A DNA stretch of 64,000 bases from Anthostomella pinea (GCA_963556695.1 CAUWAG010000018.1:434001-498000); one strand, 5' to 3'. Positions 30,283-43,084 are shown, counted from the stretch's first letter. Numbers and translations: made by a program. Notes: generated from the sequence alone by a model not told the origin.

Positions 30283-32742
30283 TTAAGCAGCGTCAAGCTC
30301 CATCATACCGTCGAGTTCATCATCATCCATGTCGAATTCGTCGTCGACGCTCTGGTTGGCCTGTGCCCTACGCAGAGCTTCCATCATGGCATCATTGTTG
30401 TTTTCCAGCTCCTGTATCTTCTCCTCGTCGACCTTTTGCTGGTGCTTCTTCAGATCCTTTATACTCCACGTACTGATGCCCTCTTGGTCTTTCGCCTTGA
30501 AGGGCCGGGCCATGTCTCTCAGGAACCGTTTCGCCGTGATGATGGCCATGTCGGTGCTGAGGTTGCCGTCCACTTCTTGCATGGCCTGGTTGATCCACTT
30601 GGGGAGCTGGATCCTCTTCTTCTGGAAGCGGCGGTCGGCGAGCACCATAATACCGTAGTCGTCCTTGCCTCTGAGCACACGACCCAGGCACTGTGCGGCG
30701 TGGCGCATGGCGTCGAAGGAGAGGAAGTCGTTTTCTCGGATACGGTAGGTTTCCCGCAGAAACTCGAGTCTCGCCTTGAGGATACGCGATTCTGTGTACT
30801 GGAATGGAACACCGATGCACAGCACCGTCCGCCCATACTGATGGTCAAAATCGATGCCTTCCGAGACCTTTCCTCGCGCGACACAAAGAAGAACCGCGCC
30901 CCTCCCGTTGCAGCAGGCAGTTCGGTACGTCTCCAGGGCCAGCGAGGTTTCCTGAGCATCAGGCGTTTCGACCAGGATCAGTTTGTATTTCCAGACCTCG
31001 TCTAGAATGCCCATACCCTGCCACATACTGATTATAGATTCCATGTAGAGATACGAAGGGAAAAAGACGACCATCCCGTCTGGCGTAATCCTGGCGAACT
31101 CGGTGAGAAGGTTCCCGTAGTTGCGGACGACGCTTGGTTCGTTTCTGACTTGGAAACTGGTAGACACTGGAGCTTGGTCACTGCCACGGGTGACAATCAT
31201 AGGCAGAAACGACCTCCTCGCCAGCGTCATGGCATACGACTCTTGGACGACGGTGGAGAAGCCCAGCATCTTGGGGTACATCTCTAGGGGCGAGATGGTG
31301 CCAGACGTGATAATGACGGAACTGAACCTATCGAAGACGGGTTTGATGGCGATCGCTGCGTCCAAGCATGTGAAGTGCAGGACAGGGTTTGGGACTTCGG
31401 CCGTGTCAGACTCGAATGGCTCGAGTATGAGTAGGAATCCTTTCTCGTAGGTCGCAACCAGAGTCGCAAAGGTTGCCACTTCTTGCAGTGGCTGGTAGTC
31501 CTCAATGTTCGTAAGCTCAAGCGTTCTCACCAGGGACGTTAACCTCTCGGCGCAGAATCTCAGTGGCTTCTTCTCGATGAATGTGTGCTCCTTTAGGTGG
31601 GCTAGAAACGAAGGCGGCGTCTCGGAGATGACCTGCCGGACTTTCATACGTGTTTTCAGATATTCAATGAATCGTTTCAAGAAAGCGGTGAAGTGCTCGG
31701 CCCTGCGGATGTTACCCGGGACGGCCTCTTTCAGCAGGTCGTCGGGCAGGGCCGGGTTTGACATGAAGGCATCTTCCTGACGAGCCTCGTCGGCATCGCG
31801 CAATCCCTCGACCAGTTTTTGATACTCATTCTCCAGCTGTTCCTTGTCCGTCTCCTTCATCTCGGTAATCTTGCGCTCGAGATTCTGCGCCCCTCGCGTG
31901 GCCTTGCGCAGCGAATCTTCTGTGATATCAGTACTCAAAGACTCGATACAGACGTTGTCGATGTTGTGCGCCTCGTCAAAGACCACAATGCAATCCTTGG
32001 AGAGCTCCTTGGATACGCGATCGGCTATCTTGGGATCTAGCAGGTAGTGATAGGAGTAGATGATGACATTACAGTATGGCATCTGAATGAAGATAAGCGC
32101 AGTCCCCCCGTTTACACGCACAGCAGCGAGGCGGTACCAAGGAGAACTTACCATCCTTCTCGCAGTAAAGTAGGGACACTGCTTGTGTTCTTCGCCGTAC
32201 CTCAGGAGGCCATCCAATGTCCAGACACCATTGGGAATGAGATTGTGCGGCTCGAGGAGGTCCAGATTATCATGGTAGATGCAGACGTCGACGCTCTCAC
32301 CCTTGTCCTTCTTCTCTTTAACGAAGCCGGCGGTTAGACTGCGGCATCGGGCGTCGACGATGGCGCCACTCTTTTCTGTCTTGACGGACGGGTGAAGACA
32401 GAGATTCTTGCGGCTTGTCAAGCCGAGTGCGCGGAAGTCTTCCTCGTGGCCCAGCTCCTTAGTACGGAACTTCATGAGAGCTTTCAGTTCAGCAAGGGCC
32501 TTCTCGATCTCGGACATGGTACGCGAGCAGTAGATGAGCTTGCGATGCTCGGGATAATGCTGTTGGTAGGCGACGATGAGGGAGAGCAGGGAGACAGTCT
32601 TGCCAGTGCCCGAGGGCATCTCCAGCACACAGTGACCGCCTGCATCGAGCGTCTTCTTGAGATCGCACATGTAGGCATATTGTTCGGGATAGATGGAGGG
32701 GTACGGGAAGAGCACTGGCAGGTCCTCGATGAAGAATCTCAT
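30283..32742 (-). CDS. RAD3: TFIIH 5'-3' DNA helicase Rad3/XPD
   Basis: Exons 32742-32152 and 32082-30283 give 796 residues; the 69-nt intron (32083-32151) has no stop and is a multiple of three, so the raw frame shows a spurious 23-residue insert between CPYFTARRM and MPYCNVIIY. The protein is the ATP-dependent 5'-3' helicase of TFIIH, used in nucleotide excision repair and in Pol II initiation. Visible motifs: Walker A MPSGTGKT at 42-49 with Lys48, CSRTMSEIEKAL (motif Ia), the four Fe-S cysteines (NLCLHP, DARCRS, VCIYHD, QCPYFT), FDEAHNIDN (motif II), GTISPLEMYPKMLGF (motif III region), ARGKVSEGIDFDHQYGR (motif V) and QCLGRVLRGKDDYG (motif VI). The start RFFIEDLPVLFPYPSIYPEQ matches yeast Rad3 from residue 2. 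The tail is short and acidic. Confidence 0.97.
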   Translation of the reverse strand: MRFFIEDLPVLFPYPSIYPEQYAYMCDLKKTLDAGGHCVLEMPSGTGKTVSLLSLIVAYQQHYPEHRKLIYCSRTMSEIEKALAELKALMKFRTKELGHEEDFRALGLTSRKNLCLHPSVKTEKSGAIVDARCRSLTAGFVKEKKDKGESVDVCIYHDNLDLLEPHNLIPNGVWTLDGLLRYGEEHKQCPYFTARRMVSSPWYRLAAVRVNGGTALIFIQMPYCNVIIYSYHYLLDPKIADRVSKELSKDCIVVFDEAHNIDNVCIESLSTDITEDSLRKATRGAQNLERKITEMKETDKEQLENEYQKLVEGLRDADEARQEDAFMSNPALPDDLLKEAVPGNIRRAEHFTAFLKRFIEYLKTRMKVRQVISETPPSFLAHLKEHTFIEKKPLRFCAERLTSLVRTLELTNIEDYQPLQEVATFATLVATYEKGFLLILEPFESDTAEVPNPVLHFTCLDAAIAIKPVFDRFSSVIITSGTISPLEMYPKMLGFSTVVQESYAMTLARRSFLPMIVTRGSDQAPVSTSFQVRNEPSVVRNYGNLLTEFARITPDGMVVFFPSYLYMESIISMWQGMGILDEVWKYKLILVETPDAQETSLALETYRTACCNGRGAVLLCVARGKVSEGIDFDHQYGRTVLCIGVPFQYTESRILKARLEFLRETYRIRENDFLSFDAMRHAAQCLGRVLRGKDDYGIMVLADRRFQKKRIQLPKWINQAMQEVDGNLSTDMAIITAKRFLRDMARPFKAKDQEGISTWSIKDLKKHQQKVDEEKIQELENNNDAMMEALRRAQANQSVDDEFDMDDDELDGMMELDAA

Positions 32743-35700
32743 CTTGGCAACGTCCTCGGCAGACCCCTGCTATGCTTGTCCTTGCGTTGCTGGCGAACCG
32801 GGGGACGGCCAAAGAATGCGGTTCAAACAGCCGTTGTCCCTGGTGGTGCTGTTCAGATGATGGTGCTCGTTCGGTTGACGAGAATGGTAATTGGAGGACA
32901 AGCGATATGTCAGAGGTCTCCTCGGCACCACGGCATTCAAGAGCATCAGAGTCTCAGAGTGCCTGCCCACCCACTGATGTATGTCCGTCTGTACGCCTGT
33001 ACGCCTATCGCCTTGCATTCCAGATATTGAGTTCAAGTAGTTGGCGTTGTCATCGTATTCGAGCTGCACCACGCTTTGAAGCAACTGAGGTTGAGGTGCA
33101 CCACCTGCATAAGGTACATGTATCAGCAATGTCAACTAATGTGCTTATCGATAAGATCGTTCATCCATGTGGCTCGAGCCTTGAGCTGTCTGCACGTGTG
33201 GCTTGCGGCATCCCTTACATGTACCAGCCACAACAGCCACAACAGCCACGGTTCTTGGCCCCCTTCGACGATCGTGATTCGTATGTACGTAGTCGTCCGT
33301 AAATCATGTGTCTCAACAAAACCTCACGGCCCAGATGCATTGGAATCAAATCTGTCTCACGCGTCTCATCCCTATTCGTCCCGCGTTGAAGGTAAGTACT
33401 TACTTATACTCTGCCCATTACCTACCCGGTTGGCACCCTTGTGCAGCTCGTGACAAGGTCCAATTTGCAAACCACCGGAATGCCGAAAGAGTCTCGAAGG
33501 CCAACGTGGAAACAAGCTTTCCAAGCTGGTAACACAATCGACATTTTGCGACCAGACCGGGGCTGAAGAACATCCTATCAAGCATCTCCGCCGATAGAAA
33601 CCCGACCGGTCGGTTGCCAGGCTCGAGCTCGAGCTCGTCCTGACAGCCGACGACGCCTCCGATGCCATGGCACGAGGGCGCTGTGTACGAACCAGTCTGT
33701 CGGGTTCGGCCGAGTAGTATGTATATACATGTACTACAGACTACAAGCTCATGAAGCCGCAAAAACCGAGTCGGCGGCGCAGCTGTCTCCCCAGTCGTTC
33801 ACCACCTAGCCTTTCGGCTCAGGCTGCAGTGAAGACGACCCAAGTCAAGACAGATGGACAGGCCTACAGTTGACTCTCTCCGGTCTGATGACTGTGTGTA
33901 ACAGACACGAGCAGGATCTGCTAATACAACGCGACTCAGTCCTGCGGCTTCTAGCCTTCTCTGAGCCGTCATTGTGTACGTGTCAGCGTAAGCCCGGCAG
34001 TGTCAGCACGCCCATCAAGGCATGCTTCACACGCGACCGTCGCAACAGCAGCTACCTCGCCGCAACTTGCGTCCAAACAAGTCCCTACGAGCCAGTTTGT
34101 CTTAGAACGGCGATCCCTATCGGCTGCTGGCCCGAGCACCGGCACATACAATTGCGTGTGGATCAGACCCGCGATGCCTGCGGCAGAGCTGGTTGTCTGC
34201 CTTGAGTTGGCCATGTCGACGACGGTAACTCCTTGGGGTGTGGCACGGTATTCGCTCCTCTGATTTTAATTGCAAGAAATAGGAGACGCCGGTGATTACC
34301 GTCTTGTCAGTTCGGGCACGCAGATACTGCTACGTACGAGCTTCCTCGAGCCGCCAGACGAACAACTGGTCGAACGTTACAGCCAAAGCAGTCCCGATCT
34401 GGACGTGGGCTGGCCGGCTAGCTCACTGCCCGGCTCTTTTGCTCCTGTCGCTAAGTGGTCTCATAATTATCATTTATGTCGACACTGCAGCTCAGGCAGA
34501 GAACCTGGCCATCGAATTCGGGCCTGGATTTCTCGAGTTGCAGATGGTCTGCTGGACTCCAACGCTGCAACGATTTGAGATAAATCGACTGATTTCTAGA
34601 AACCCAGCCTGACCACCAACCACTGTTACCTGCGCAGCTGCGTTGGCGAGACGCTTGTAATAGGATCTGCAGGCGCAATCTCTGGGGCCGTGCATAGGTG
34701 GACGTGCCGGGCCCAACATCACGCTGCAGAATGCGAAGTCGCTTATAAGTGTCCCTGGAGCCAGGCCAATGCAGTTGGGTTGTGGTCTGGCGCCCCCAAA
34801 GCTGAAAGACAAAACGAGCCCCCCTCGCAGCTGAAAGTGCAGACTGCAGGCCAGACGTTGGAATATCACGAATCGAACCCCAGGTCCAAAGTTAGATCTG
34901 ACCAGGTTTCTTCGCCAGGCCAACAGACCACTGAACAGGTGCATACCAACCTCGAAACACGTGTGCCCCTGGGCGTTGGTCGGCTGCGTGCGCCAACCTG
35001 CTGGTACGTGCTGCATCTACATGTGTGTCGCGTGTTTTTCTGGTTTCCAACCTGCGCCTGGACTTGCGCGCTTCGCATGAACAGAAGTAGCACAACCGCG
35101 AAGATCTGAAGAAGATCCTCCACGAGCGGCCTGCGAGGACCCTGCAGTGCGGAGCTCCCTGATCGGGACTTGGACCAGCATCGCTGTAGGCATTCCGTCT
35201 TCGGTATTTCGCACGAGTCCGCGGTCGCCACAGTGGGCCGTCGTCGTGAAACACGGGTCCAGGCGGCCGCCTTCTTTCGACGGCCTCAGCCTCGCTGCGC
35301 CGAAACGTGGCAAGCAAGCCGAGTATCGCGTTTCAAACCTTTAAGGTTGGTCTGCAATCTGCAGCGGGGAACATGGTACTGGTGCTCTAAGCGCGAAGTC
35401 CGCTACCGTATTTCGACCTCATATTGCGAATCGAGCCATTCGGCATCCTTGCAGCGGATCCGTTGAGCATCCTTGTGGTCGAGAGAAGTTCGGCAACACC
35501 CTGCGATCGCGTCTCTATCAGTCTTGTCTGAGCTGTCTAGGACTATATGGACTTTTGACAGGGACCCAGACGAGGGACATCGAAATGGTGGAGTCCGACT
35601 TTTCGATGGCAGATTCGTTGATCCTTTCGGGCTCCCCAGCAGCCCAGCGGCCTGTCACCTACCAGCCTACCTATGCGATGCTTCGATTATGACTTCACAC

Positions 35701-37449
35701 CCCATGTGTTGCCATGTGCCATGGGCATGGGCCTGTTGTTCCTCTTGTGCCTGCCGCATCCAGGTACATAGCGAAGGACGAAGTTGATCTGCCTTGCGGG
35801 ATGGATCGTCTGAAATTTGGAAAATTTCCTACCTTTTAAAGTTATTACTGTAATACTGAGCCTGATCTCGACTCCCAGTACTTATCCAGGTAACGGGTCT
35901 GTGAGTGAAGGACGTTGATTTCGCTTCTTTCGCTATACTAGACGGCGCGGCTATGTCTTGTCCCGTCTCCGTCTACACTGTCGAGTAGAATCATCTAGCT
36001 ATCCGTATTCTCATGGAGATGAACGGCTCTGCCGCTCTGGCAATTCTGGGTTAATTCCTTCGTTTGCGGCGGGCAATTCCTGCCGGGACTTCAAGGCAGT
36101 CAGTCCTTCCCCTGCCTACATTGGCCGGCTCTGTTCCAACTTCCAACGGTTTCGCTTCCCCCGCAGAATCTGTCCTATTGTGCCACATCCCCATCCCTAT
36201 TGTGCCACATCCCTATTGTGCCACATGAAGACAGGCGGCGCTCCCAGACTCTTCCTAATACGTCACAGGTCACTTCCAACCGCCATGTATTTTGGCCAGA
36301 AAGGGGAGACCTGAAAACTACCAGGCCCGACATGCAGTTCTGCGGGACCTACAAGTTTGTAGGTAGCTTCCAATCATCTACATATGTACTAGTCTCTGCA
36401 GCTCGACCTGACAGCTGCAGAGATGGCAAGACCTCACCCGGCCTGCCGGCAACCTCGCCTGCTAATTAGTAGTAAAACAAGACCAGGCTGCCTGGAGCAG
36501 GCAGGCTGTATGTATGCATGTATGTAGTTGGTCGCTGTGCGCAGCATGCAGCATGCAGCACCATCGACGACGACGTGGTAACATACTCACACTGTACGGT
36601 CAGTCTGGGACCCGCTACTATGTACCTAGGTGTGCCATGGGTCCGGCCCCCCTATCCCCTGTCAGCTGCCGTTCTCCGCTCCGCTCATTGCTCACTGCCA
36701 TGCATGGAGCTGCCCTCGTGCAGTTGCTGTAGTATGTACCCACGTCATCCCAAAGTGCCGCGAGCGCAATTCACTCACTGTCCACGGTCCCCTGGTCACT
36801 ATACGGTCCACCGAACCCCCTGAACCCTGGCGGCGACTGTATACCTACCTCTGTATGCCCTCTTTGATATGCCACCACTCTACCACATATGGCCATCAGC
36901 CAGAGTTACATCCTGGTCCACCTTATAACCATCGCTCGACGCTCGTGGTACTATGTACTATGTAACAAAATTTCTGGATTCTGCCTCGATACCGTAGCGC
37001 ATGTCGTGGTCCGCTTCCTGGTCCCGGTGTCTGCCTCACTGTTATTATGTTCATCCTCGTGCTGTCCCCGTCCAGCTTCGGTCTTAACTGCACTGGTAAA
37101 TGCCATCTCCATAGTTATTACACCATGGCTCCCATCGAGGTAGCGACTGGGGGTAGGGCGTGTGCGTTGGAAGATCCGCTGCTGGTGGCCCCGGGGGTCC
37201 ATCTGTATATCTATGCTCACGCAACCCACTGCCTCACAGCCCTCTCCGTGCCGTGCCTTGACACCAATAAAGCTCTATTCGGATCAGAAAGCAGAACCAA
37301 CAGCATAGACGTTGCCGCAAAGTCGTCTTCACACCGTTGCTGTTGTTGCCAGACCCAGCCTGACACTGCTCGTGGTACACAACATCCATCCTTCTTACAA
37401 CCAACGCCTCCTTATTACCAACACCTCGTCTCACGAGTCCTACCTCTTC
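32743..37449. other. 4.7 kb spacer, Rad3 promoter to C2H2 regulator B promoter
   Basis: No gene could be supported. Longer open frames, such as 34492-35016 minus (174 codons), look random and match no family. Simple structure includes CCACAACAG triplets at 33228-33250, CTCGAG runs near 33624-33640, TATTGTGCCACATCCC units at 36176-36227, and GCAGCAT repeats near 36541-36560. The last few hundred bases, CCA/ACA-rich on the plus strand, are the probable promoter and 5' UTR of regulator B. The length suggests a long regulatory region or undetected non-coding RNA. Confidence 0.55.
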
Positions 37450-38712
37450 ATGATGGAGCACTCGCCCCCTTCCCTGACTAGGTCGCCGGTGTCCTCTCCG
37501 AATACAAATTTCTCAGCAAGCCCCAACCTGGACTATCCCTCGCTGGACAACGATTCGCCACTCTACAATATTGGCTTGACGTATGAGCAGTCCTGCGCCG
37601 TGATGCCCTCCCACATGGACCGATACGCACTGCCGCCGCTGGAAGCCGTGACTTCGGCCGAGTGGACGGGAACGACGCTGATACATGCTGAGGCGGAATC
37701 GGGTGTGCCGCACGGCCTGTCGACGGATTATGACCAGTTCGGCAACTACGAGGCTGCCATGCACACGCCGTATAGCCACGATATGTACTCTTCGCACCCG
37801 GCCCAGGCGCCAGCGACGCTTCCTAGTAACGCTCGGCATCTGCCCTCGATGTCGTCTCGCTCCCCGGTCTCATCGTCACGGCACCATTTCTCTTACCACG
37901 ACCAACACAGCGTCTCGCCCGTACCGCGGCTAAAGATGGAGAGCGCTGCCGACTACTCAAGTGGAGGTGAGACGCAGTATCCCTCGCCTCGCGCGGTCCA
38001 TGCCCTGCCCTTGCCCCAGGAGCCCGGCGGTTACGGCTCGAACGTCGGCAGCCCAGGCTATCTGTCCGACGCCCCCTCGGGCTCGTGGCCCAGGTTGGAG
38101 TACCCACCCCACTACTACGCCGGTGCCAGCGGCTCGGGCACATCCCTCCTCCCGGATGACAAGCGACAGGTGCTCAGGGCATCGCGGTCGCAGAGACAGC
38201 CACGCAAGCTGACGACGAAGGAGGAGGCCAACTTCCAGTGCGAGGTCAAGGGATGCGGCAAACTGTTTAGCCGGAGCTACAACTTCAAGGCGCACATGGA
38301 GACACACGACGAACAGAGAGAGTACCCCTTCCCCTGTACGGTGCCCGACTGCAACAAGAAGTTTGTGCGCAAAACGGACCTCCAAAGACACAACCAGAGC
38401 GTTCACATGAAGGAGAGGAACCACAAGTGCGACTTTTGCAGCCGGTTGTTTGCGAGAAAAGATACTCTACGGAGGTAAGTCACTGGACATCCCCTCCCCT
38501 TTCCTGCCAGCGTGGTGACTGACAGTCGCAGGCACATGGAGGACGGCTGCTCCAAACGCTTCGATATCGGCACGCTGGATCTACGCGAGGCCGAGCCCTA
38601 CGATTCTTACCACACGCACCCGAGACCACTGGACAACGCGTCCGGACACCTGGCAGCACCGGAGCAACTGCCCCCGATGACGATGCCGCCTCTATATGCA
38701 AAGAGACGATGA
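37450..38712 (+). CDS. C2H2 zinc-finger transcription factor B
   Basis: Exons 37450-38474 and 38532-38712 (intron 57 nt) encode 401 residues. The start is the first ATG of an ATGATG pair; the frame upstream has no other ATG. The N-terminal 230 residues are Ser/Pro/Tyr/His-rich and look disordered. A basic linker (SRSQRQPRKLTTKEEA) precedes three zinc fingers: from C264 (CEVKGCGKLFSRSYNFKAH), CTVPDCNKKFVRKTDLQRH, and CDFCSRLFARKDTLRRHMED ending in Cys, a C2HC variant. The intron cuts the third finger between its two Arg codons, and splicing restores RRHMEDGCSKRFDIGTLDLR. It is probably a nuclear DNA-binding regulator. The exact family is not named with confidence, and it is not a paralogue of regulator A by finger spacing. 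Long upstream spacers are typical of fungal developmental regulators. Confidence 0.88.
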
Positions 38713-41527
38713 GCATCGGGTTTATTTTACGTACGACATATTTCAAAATTGGGCATTTTCAGCGCCCTTGTATCATCTACTACTTGACTTATAAGCATGT
38801 CACGGGCGTGTGATGCGTCCTGGGTTCAGGTTCCGACAAAGACATAATGATATCTAGATTCCAGTTATATAGGCGGAAGGATCCTCGCCATCAGATAGGG
38901 CGTTGCAGCAACTGGAACATTGTATACTATGTATCACCAGCATTCCAATTAGAGTGGCGTTGGAGGAGCGGGATCCGCCAGATGGTTCAATGCCTGTCAC
39001 AGTGCTGTATCTAGAGCAAGACACAGTCACACACACAATAGATAGAAGCGGCCGATCAGCGCCCTCAAGAGAGAACAAAATACCAAAGATCAAGAGATTC
39101 TCGTTCTCGCGTTCTGCTGCCGAACCATCGAACCACCCACCCACGTCCTGCGCACCAACTTTATGGCTCGCGGGCCATTGTTAGTCACCCGCGACATGTC
39201 CAATAGCGACAGGCATGCCTTGAGGCTTGCGAGGACGTGATTGATGGATGCAATGTAACCGTTTAACGCCAGGACCCTCGCAGTTGAGCGAAGGATGCAG
39301 GGGTGCATGACCACCAGTTTCCCGCCTTTTCGGCCTACATCTGCCCTCGCTCTGTGTCGGCCGGGTGGTCCCTGTCCGGCTCGCGCTGACGAAAGGTGTT
39401 TTTGATGGGTTCATGCGGAGAAGACAGCTTACCTAGGTAGGCAAGAAGCGTAAACCGTATCTGGCATAGTTGGTACCAACTGTTCGAGCCGTTGAGGCCG
39501 GACGGGTGTGGCGCTCCTGATGGCCATCTTGTTGGTTCCAGAATGGAGATAGGTCTTTTGCCCAGGAGAGCCAGGATGCGATGCGACAATGGGTCGATGT
39601 GTCGATGCGTCGATGCGACCACAGGCAGGGCCAGCCAGGACCGGCCTGGGTGCAAGTCTGCAAGAGTCTAGAGTCAAAAGGCCCTGCATGTCGGCCTGTC
39701 CTCGAAGCCGCGGACTTGCCTATTACGGTAACGACGATGAAGATGATCGCCGCATGGCCATCAAGGATCGGGGTTTCAGGATCAGCAATGCCCACCATCA
39801 ATGATGATAGCTATCATAATGGCCAGTTTACTTACCTCATAGAGTAGTAGTACCTTACTTGACAAGGCTCTCTCAGCTGCATAACATAGGTAATGTCGAG
39901 ACCCCTACACAGTACCTAGGCTAGAGAGTCATCTGCCGAGAGAGCCACTCAGGGTGTCAGGACCAAATCCACCAGCGGCAGGATTCAGTCATCGTTTTCG
40001 CCCAACAGTCTACAGCCTACCGCCAACCGCCAACCGGCCGAGAGAGGAAGGACTACTACAGTCTACTATTACCAGTCTAATAACCAACAGTGTTGCTGTT
40101 ACCGCATGCGGCTGACACGGTATGGGCAGCTACGGGATACCTCGTGTTACGTGGAAGGGGATATAACTACTGTGTAAGGTACTGAACCATGGGCACAGAC
40201 CAAGGCGTGCCTCCTGCTCGCGGGGTGTCGGGTGGGTATGGCCCGGGTATGCTATCTCGTCCGAGCGGCCCAGGCCCGACGTGATGGCTTTGATGCCGAT
40301 TGGATCCAGTCCGTCCCACACACCAGGATTCGGGGCATTATAGTAGCCTGGCAAGGCTGGTATTGGTATCACTTTGATGTAGCGTCTATCGTCAGACTGC
40401 TGGCAGCCTTATACCGTGTTAAGCGCTCGAAAGGGTTGCACGACATAGACTTGCATTGAAATGTGGCGGTTGGGTCGGCCAGGGGTCAGGGGTCAGGAGA
40501 GTTGTGGCAGATTCGAATCTGTTGGTAATCGGCATAAGTTATTTTTACCTAGACTACCACCCAAGGTAATAACACGTTCACGGTGCGTACCCCTTTTGGA
40601 TTCCCTTCAACGGTCATTTTCAATGTTCAGCCGGCACACGTCTTCATCTCAAACAGTCGCAATGTGCTGCCTTGTCGGCAGCTTGACGAAGATGATCCTT
40701 GTTGTACTGTGAGGACCTTGCAGTACCCCTGCTGGATACCGGTATATCTCCTTCAACCCAGTCTCCTACCTTCTCCCCGAATCAGCCTGATGGTCCATAG
40801 ACACAGGCAGGCGCTGGAATAATTAAATGCACCTGGCCCCGCAAACTCCCTAACTTCAACCCCCAGCGTTAAGCCAACGCAATGAAGTCTCAAAGGTAGC
40901 AAATCAAGTATTAAAAAGCTTCTCATTAACTTCTTTCAATTGGATCGTGATTTTATGCTATTGTCGAGTGTTGTGTGTGAACATTGGCTGCAAAGGGCCA
41001 ATTTGGGTAGTTAGGGTGGTTGGTGGCCCAGGTGCAATTATCAACGCACTCGCCTGACAGGTACACCGTAGTGCCATCGCGACGTGGGCGACGTGGGCCA
41101 TGATCCATGATCCATCCATCCCTCTCGGCACGGTTGACGGCTCGTAGAACCGACCAATCAGATGCGATATTTAGCGAGTGAGCCAATGAGATGATGCGGT
41201 ATCCCTCCAGTTTATAGCTTCCTCCACTAATGATAAGGTACAGATATCCGGTATATCCAAGGATGGTAAATCGTAGCTTCCTCCAGTGTCCACTACGTTC
41301 TGGAACGAATCTTCTTCCATACCTGCATACCTAGTTGGCAAATGAGCCAATCAGATGCCATGTTTTCCGACCGAGCCAATCAGCGCAGGCTATTCTCATT
41401 GCACTTTGTATAATATGATGATGCGACAGCTGAACTGTAAGCAGTCCGTCTATCGCGAGCCCCACCTCGTCTGCCTTGCGACGGAGATGGAGATGGAGAT
41501 GGAGATGGCGACAGTGATGGAGACGGT
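38713..41527. other. 2.8 kb spacer before the AT-rich island
   Basis: No gene is supported. It includes the 3' UTR of regulator B, TCGATGCG repeats near 39594-39617, TACCTAGGTA-like words near 39430 and 39915, the paired CCAAT units at 41152-41388 and a GAGATG array just before the island. Composition is ordinary until about 41580, where it drops abruptly to AT-rich. Confidence 0.6.
41152..41388 (+). repeat. Two 45-bp units, each with CCAAT boxes 29 bp apart
   Basis: Unit one (41152-41196) has CCAAT at 41154 and 41183; unit two (41344-41388) has CCAAT at 41347 and 41376. Both share CCAATCAGATG and the same 29-bp spacing. A further CCAAT at 41564 is followed by TATAAAG. This may be promoter remnants or a diverged duplication. 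Confidence 0.5.
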
Positions 41528-41535
41528 GATGGAGA
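41483..41535 (+). repeat. GAGATG-type hexamer array
   Basis: GGAGAT units are repeated tandemly, then degenerate to GTGATGGAGACG. The array ends exactly where the inverted repeat bounding the AT-rich island begins, and its last 8 bases resemble the 8 bases after the other end. Confidence 0.8.
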
Positions 41536-43084
41536 CAGCGTCGCTATCAGATCAAGCAAACCGACCAATCTATAAAGCTTAACAAGCTTAAATCAGGCAA
41601 ACCATAGCTAATTAGCTTGCTTAATAAGGTTATTTAAAACTTAGTTTAAGTATAAAGGTAATAAACCGGGTGGATTTTCTTATAATAAAAAGTAAGGTAG
41701 ATATAAATGAAGGTAATACGTCTTGAATACACGGATGTTGATTGATTCTATTGATTGTGTTCTTGTTCTGCGTGCAGAGATTGATCATCTGTCTTCTTGG
41801 TGGGTCAGATGCCCTGTGCGTCTCTGCCCCACTGGAGATCTTCTGGTGTCTATTTCTGGCTCTCATTCAACGATACGTACTTGTTATTACTTATATTAAA
41901 TTTTTAAAAAATACTAATAGTAAGATTCGTTTCTCAAACATTTTAAAAAGCTATAATTAGCTTCATATAATGTTATTTATTGAGCAAATATTCCAAATAT
42001 TTCTTTTTTTTTCTTGAGATTAAAGTTTGCAATAAAAATGAAAATGGGTTTTCCTTTCAAAGGCTTAATTAAGCTTAATGTAAGAAAATTAATTTTAAAC
42101 AATCAAACAATTTGATAATTATTAAATATTTTTTAATGATATATATTGCTTTGAAAATAATCACATAGCTATAAATAAGCCGGAAAAAAAAGCATATAGT
42201 TAATAAAAAAGTACGTTATTAATAAGCGCATAATAAAATACTATATTGAAAAGGCGGTTAAGTAGTATTATCCGTATATTCGATCGATTTCTATTATAAA
42301 TCTAAGTGAATTAACTTTTTTAAAAATTATTGAAAATTAAATATATTATAAATTTAATACTTATTACAAATAAATGTTATATAGATTTATTATTATGTAT
42401 TCCGTAATAAATTACCTATTTGAAAAGTTGGTAAAAAAAAATAATTTTTTTTAGCATTAATTAAGCTTAATAATATCTTTTATACCCTTTATATCAAAAA
42501 CCTAAATTATAATACTTAAATCTCTTTGTTTATTAACGAGCTTTATAATTAGTTATTACATATTCTTATGTCGTTATTCAACTAATATTTAAACTATTTT
42601 ATTGCTTTTAATGTATTGACTAAAATAGTATAATCTTAATAAAGAATCATTGACTTATATTAATTAAACACGCGAAAAAAAAATAATTTTTGCTATTTAA
42701 TTCAAATAAATATATCATTTTAACTTTTTTTTGTAAAAAACACGTTATTTTTATAGTTAAATACCTCTTTACTTGTTTTATACGTTTTAGCTTGTTTTCC
42801 TTTGAAAAGTCGTATTTATTATATATCATACATTTTTTTTAAACCAGTAAAGGTTAAAGTAACGCTATCAAAACCTTATTAAATACGTCGTTATCTATTA
42901 AATAAGCGTATTCTTCTTTTTAATAAGTAACGTAGGTCACCAGTAAGCGGGACATACAAGCGAGTGGGACACTTTCATGAACCTCTCAAACTTTCAACTT
43001 TCAACCAGTATTCCTCTACTCACGATAATGGCACTATGTTATAATAAATCAGACATGCAGCTAGCTGTCTAAGCAAAAAAAAAA

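Noticed and set aside
34492..35016. 174-codon minus-strand ORF
   Set aside because: Random-looking composition, overlapped by open frames on both strands.
37312..37449. N-terminal extension of C2H2 regulator B
   Set aside because: No ATG in frame before 37450; the extension opens at a TTG codon and reads like 5' UTR.
40505..40530. GATTCGAATC resembling a tRNA T-loop
   Set aside because: The flanks do not pair as a tRNA and no A box is found at the right distance.
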